Origin: Aliamphritea hakodatensis
Lineage (GTDB): Bacteria; Pseudomonadota; Gammaproteobacteria; Pseudomonadales; Balneatricaceae
Direction: 5' to 3'
DNA: 64,000 bases
Assembly: GCF_024347195.1 (NCBI RefSeq)
Contig: NZ_AP025281.1
Coordinates: 3,100,001 to 3,164,000, forward strand
Below, one piece after another: positions 62,949-64,000 of the stretch; position 1 is the stretch's first letter; each line of letters begins with the position of its first letter. A program made the translations under genes and the position numbers. The notes under the pieces are model-generated. The model ran no database searches and had not been told where the DNA came from. It saw nothing but the letters and a program-made list of their open reading frames with translations.

Positions 62949-63280
62949 ACCGGAAAGATCTGCAACAGCACCCGGTTATGGCCGGTCAGCCGGCCATAAC
63001 TGCCTGGCGCTTTACAAACGCGCTTACTTACTCGCGAATGATTCACAGGAATCAGCCACCGCCAGCCATTAAACAAACGTGTGTTTATTGGCGGGCCACC
63101 TCCCATAATGAGGTTATATTTGCTTGCAAAACAAGCCTCTTCGTATTTATCTATAACAGTCAGCTCAACAGGTTAAAGAATTTCTGGCGGCCGTTATAGC
63201 ACGTTTTTTCCGCCACCATACTGCAGACACTGAGCTGAACAACGAATTTTAGATAGCCTGTCACAGATTAAGGAGTGGCT
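62949..63280. other. Intergenic region with no supported gene
   Basis: The 332 bases contain a 73-codon plus-strand frame (62978-63199) without a ribosome site or motif, which I do not call. The region should include the promoter of the HDOD gene. No hairpin terminator is evident. Confidence 0.4.
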
Positions 63281-64000
63281 ATGGAAGTCAGCGAATTATT
63301 ACAACAGACTCACAAATTACCCAATGTACCTGATGTGGTACGTGAGCTGATCCAGCAACTGAACAATCCAAATGCCGACTATGGTGAAATCAGCGAAAAG
63401 GTCTCTCAGGATCAGACCATGTCACTGAAGATACTTCGTCTGGTCAACTCAGCACACTTCGGCCTGAGCCGAAAAGTGTCCTCAATCGACGAAGCCGTTG
63501 TCATGCTCGGCATGACCCAGCTGAAAACACTGGTTATCGCCTCCGGACTGGCAGGCTCAGTCAGCGAAGTGGAAGGCATGAACCTGAAAGAATTCTGGTC
63601 ACAGTCATTCCGCATTGCCACGATTGCCAAATGGTACGCCAGCAAAACCGACAACGTTGATCCGGATATGGCATTCACCATCGGCCTGATTCATAACATC
63701 GGCCGTCTGTTGTTACACCTCACCAAACCTAAACTGGCCGAAGCCATTCAGCAGCGGGTCAAGGAAAGCGGCACAAGCCGGTCAGCAGCAGAAATGGAAC
63801 GCCTGAACTTTACGACTCCGGAAGCGGGCCAGGCCCTGCTGGAGTTATGGAAATTCCCGGAAGAGCTGGGTCAGGCTGTTCGCTACCATAAAAACCCGAT
63901 GGAAGCCGAGCCACCTAACCCTGCCTGCGCCATCACCAACATTGCCTGCTATCTGAATGCCTGCATCCGCAGCAAACGCAGCCTGGAAGAAACCATTGAA
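63281..64000 (+). CDS. HDOD-domain signalling protein, 3' end outside window
   Basis: AGGAG sits before the ATG, and 240 codons are open to the right edge without a stop. The N-terminal 200 residues form an HDOD domain: KLPNVPDVVRELIQQL, SQDQTMSLKILRLVNSAHFG, SSIDEAVVMLGMTQLKTLVI and GLIHNIGRLLLH. HDOD proteins are degenerate relatives of HD phosphohydrolases that act in c-di-GMP and stress signalling without clear enzyme activity. The HD pair is replaced by HN (LIHNIGR), consistent with a binding rather than catalytic role. The remainder is unseen. Confidence 0.92.
   Translation, partial: MEVSELLQQTHKLPNVPDVVRELIQQLNNPNADYGEISEKVSQDQTMSLKILRLVNSAHFGLSRKVSSIDEAVVMLGMTQLKTLVIASGLAGSVSEVEGMNLKEFWSQSFRIATIAKWYASKTDNVDPDMAFTIGLIHNIGRLLLHLTKPKLAEAIQQRVKESGTSRSAAEMERLNFTTPEAGQALLELWKFPEELGQAVRYHKNPMEAEPPNPACAITNIACYLNACIRSKRSLEETIE

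Noticed and set aside
62978..63199. 73-codon plus-strand frame upstream of the HDOD gene
   Set aside because: No ribosome site; it would run through the expected promoter of the HDOD gene.

Overview
The window looks like chromosomal DNA of a marine gammaproteobacterium, most likely from the Oceanospirillales (Oceanospirillaceae/Nitrincolaceae-like). This is an inference from gene content: AlaA, Syd, PepN, YeaC-like, FolE2 and YgiM-like proteins, many c-di-GMP enzymes, and moderate GC. No rRNA is present to settle it. There is no phage or insertion sequence. The sequence cuts an MCP gene at the left edge and an HDOD gene at the right edge.

Layout. 1-5.3 kb: chemoreceptor end, a small unknown protein and two diguanylate cyclases, with a compact hairpin RNA candidate between them (about 3396-3460). 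5.3-9.8 kb: a pseudoazurin with a Fur-like site, a two-domain MVL-type mannan-binding lectin, and a 973-residue XRE/ATPase/TPR regulator. 10.2-16.9 kb: a complete beta-hydroxyaspartate cycle locus (bhcR divergent from bhcABCD) followed by an oxaloacetate decarboxylase-like gene. 17-21.8 kb: DsbA-like protein, a TetR/membrane-protein pair with a double palindromic operator, a PhzF relative, a MazG-like pyrophosphohydrolase and an enolase-superfamily enzyme. 21.9-29.3 kb: a MoxR/DUF58/Bat operon whose VWA-TPR member carries a long glutamine microsatellite. 29.4-32.7 kb: YfdX, a 58-residue ORF and a two-component system, with matching direct-repeat boxes. 32.8-34.95 kb: a zinc-starvation cluster (folE2, DUF1826, hisI paralogue) behind a Zur-like palindrome. 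35-57 kb: mostly housekeeping and stress genes (LysR, DJ-1, topB, glutaredoxins, HIT, PepN, rhomboid, NAD kinase and others) plus two more diguanylate cyclases. 57.3-58.4 kb: five tandem tRNA-Val/tRNA-Asp pairs behind one strong promoter. 58.6-64 kb: Syd, a YajG-like lipoprotein, a glycosylase, MsrB, AlaA, an unknown protein and HDOD.

How genes work together. The bhc genes should convert two glyoxylate into oxaloacetate through glycine, beta-hydroxyaspartate, iminosuccinate and aspartate. The adjacent PEP-mutase-family enzyme could pass that carbon on to pyruvate. BhcR probably acts on three CATTATGA-type sites in the bhcR-bhcA gap. The zinc cluster supplies zinc-independent or back-up versions of zinc enzymes. 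The MoxR/Bat operon is a chaperone-like AAA+/VWA membrane complex of poorly known function. Four GGDEF proteins, all with intact active-site and I-site motifs, point to heavy c-di-GMP signalling.
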